Under the pieces are notes generated by a model that ran no database searches, was not told the origin of the DNA, and saw nothing but the letters and a program-made list of their open reading frames with translations. Below are positions 63,899 to 64,000 of a stretch of 64,000 nucleotides of DNA, one piece after another. The position numbers and the translations under genes are program-made. Origin of the DNA: Acidimicrobiales bacterium (lineage in GTDB: Bacteria; Actinomycetota; Acidimicrobiia; Acidimicrobiales; Acidimicrobilacustridaceae). The DNA is taken from contig JALOLR010000008.1 of the NCBI GenBank assembly GCA_025455885.1, forward strand, positions 1 through 64,000, written 5' to 3'. The stretch's first letter is position 1, and each line of letters starts with the position of its first letter.

Positions 63899-64000
63899 AC
63901 CGAAGCACCTCCGAGGCCTGCCGCCGGACATCGTCGACATCCTTCGTACCGACGACCAGGTGGGGAGGGAAGGGCCGAACGTCACCAAGGGGGTGGATGG

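Noticed and set aside
1-64000. tRNA, rRNA, insertion sequences, prophage or attachment sites
   Set aside because: No cloverleaf-like sequence, transposase, integrase or flanking direct repeats were noticed in any gap, although a dedicated search was not possible.

Overview
The window is high-GC DNA with GC-rich third codon positions, DUF222/HNH-type, mycothiol-related, F420/FMN-type and LPxTG proteins, and many acyl-CoA catabolic genes. This fits an actinomycetote, most likely an environmental member of the Acidimicrobiia (Iamia/Ilumatobacter-like). That assignment is an inference from gene content and promoter style, not from a marker gene. No rRNA, tRNA, CRISPR array, phage or insertion sequence was seen, and no gene-free stretch exceeds 300 bp.

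Left part (1-25 kb), mixed housekeeping and cell envelope: a 5'-truncated HNH protein, a MaoC hydratase pair, a HI0933-type flavoprotein fused to a mycothiol/DinB-type domain, a membrane-tethered ECF sigma factor carrying its own anti-sigma-like zinc motif, an L,D-transpeptidase lipoprotein, a small secreted protein, an SDR, thioesterases, a UBP zinc finger paired with a cNMP-binding thioredoxin-reductase-like flavoprotein, a 1750-residue vWA/DUF11 repeat surface protein with an LPYTG anchor, DUF1622, an aldo/keto reductase, a molybdopterin oxidoreductase and a sulfatase-maturase-like radical SAM enzyme. Three identical-spacing promoter-like motifs (CGCGTAAG-N15-CGGTCAGG) precede the transpeptidase, the secreted protein and a SHOCT protein, and may form the sigma factor's regulon.

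Right part (25-63 kb), an acyl-CoA catabolic region: three enoyl-CoA hydratases, two acyl-CoA synthetases, a fused FAS1-like/MaoC dehydratase, four acyl-CoA dehydrogenases (one pair probably heteromeric), two CaiB-type CoA transferases, two cytochrome P450s with a 3Fe-4S ferredoxin, an aldehyde dehydrogenase, four SDRs, an LLM flavoenzyme, a LivKHMGF-type importer co-transcribed with a P450, a Cys-less thiolase-fold/DUF35 pair resembling the Ltp2 retro-aldolase, an amidohydrolase and a tandem double-TetR regulator of the Mce3R architecture. The likely job is uptake, CoA activation, oxidation and side-chain shortening of a bulky (steroid- or terpenoid-like) acid; the substrate cannot be read from sequence.

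The most notable signal is a 14-bp palindrome, TGACRnnnnYGTYA, found eight times. Every copy sits on or beside the -10 box of a catabolic transcription unit between 25.3 and 62.1 kb. The double TetR encoded inside the cluster is the obvious candidate repressor. Two further themes are leaderless promoters (a -10 box 6-8 nt before the start codon, at least eleven genes) and tiny leader ORFs whose stop codon overlaps the next start as GTGA.
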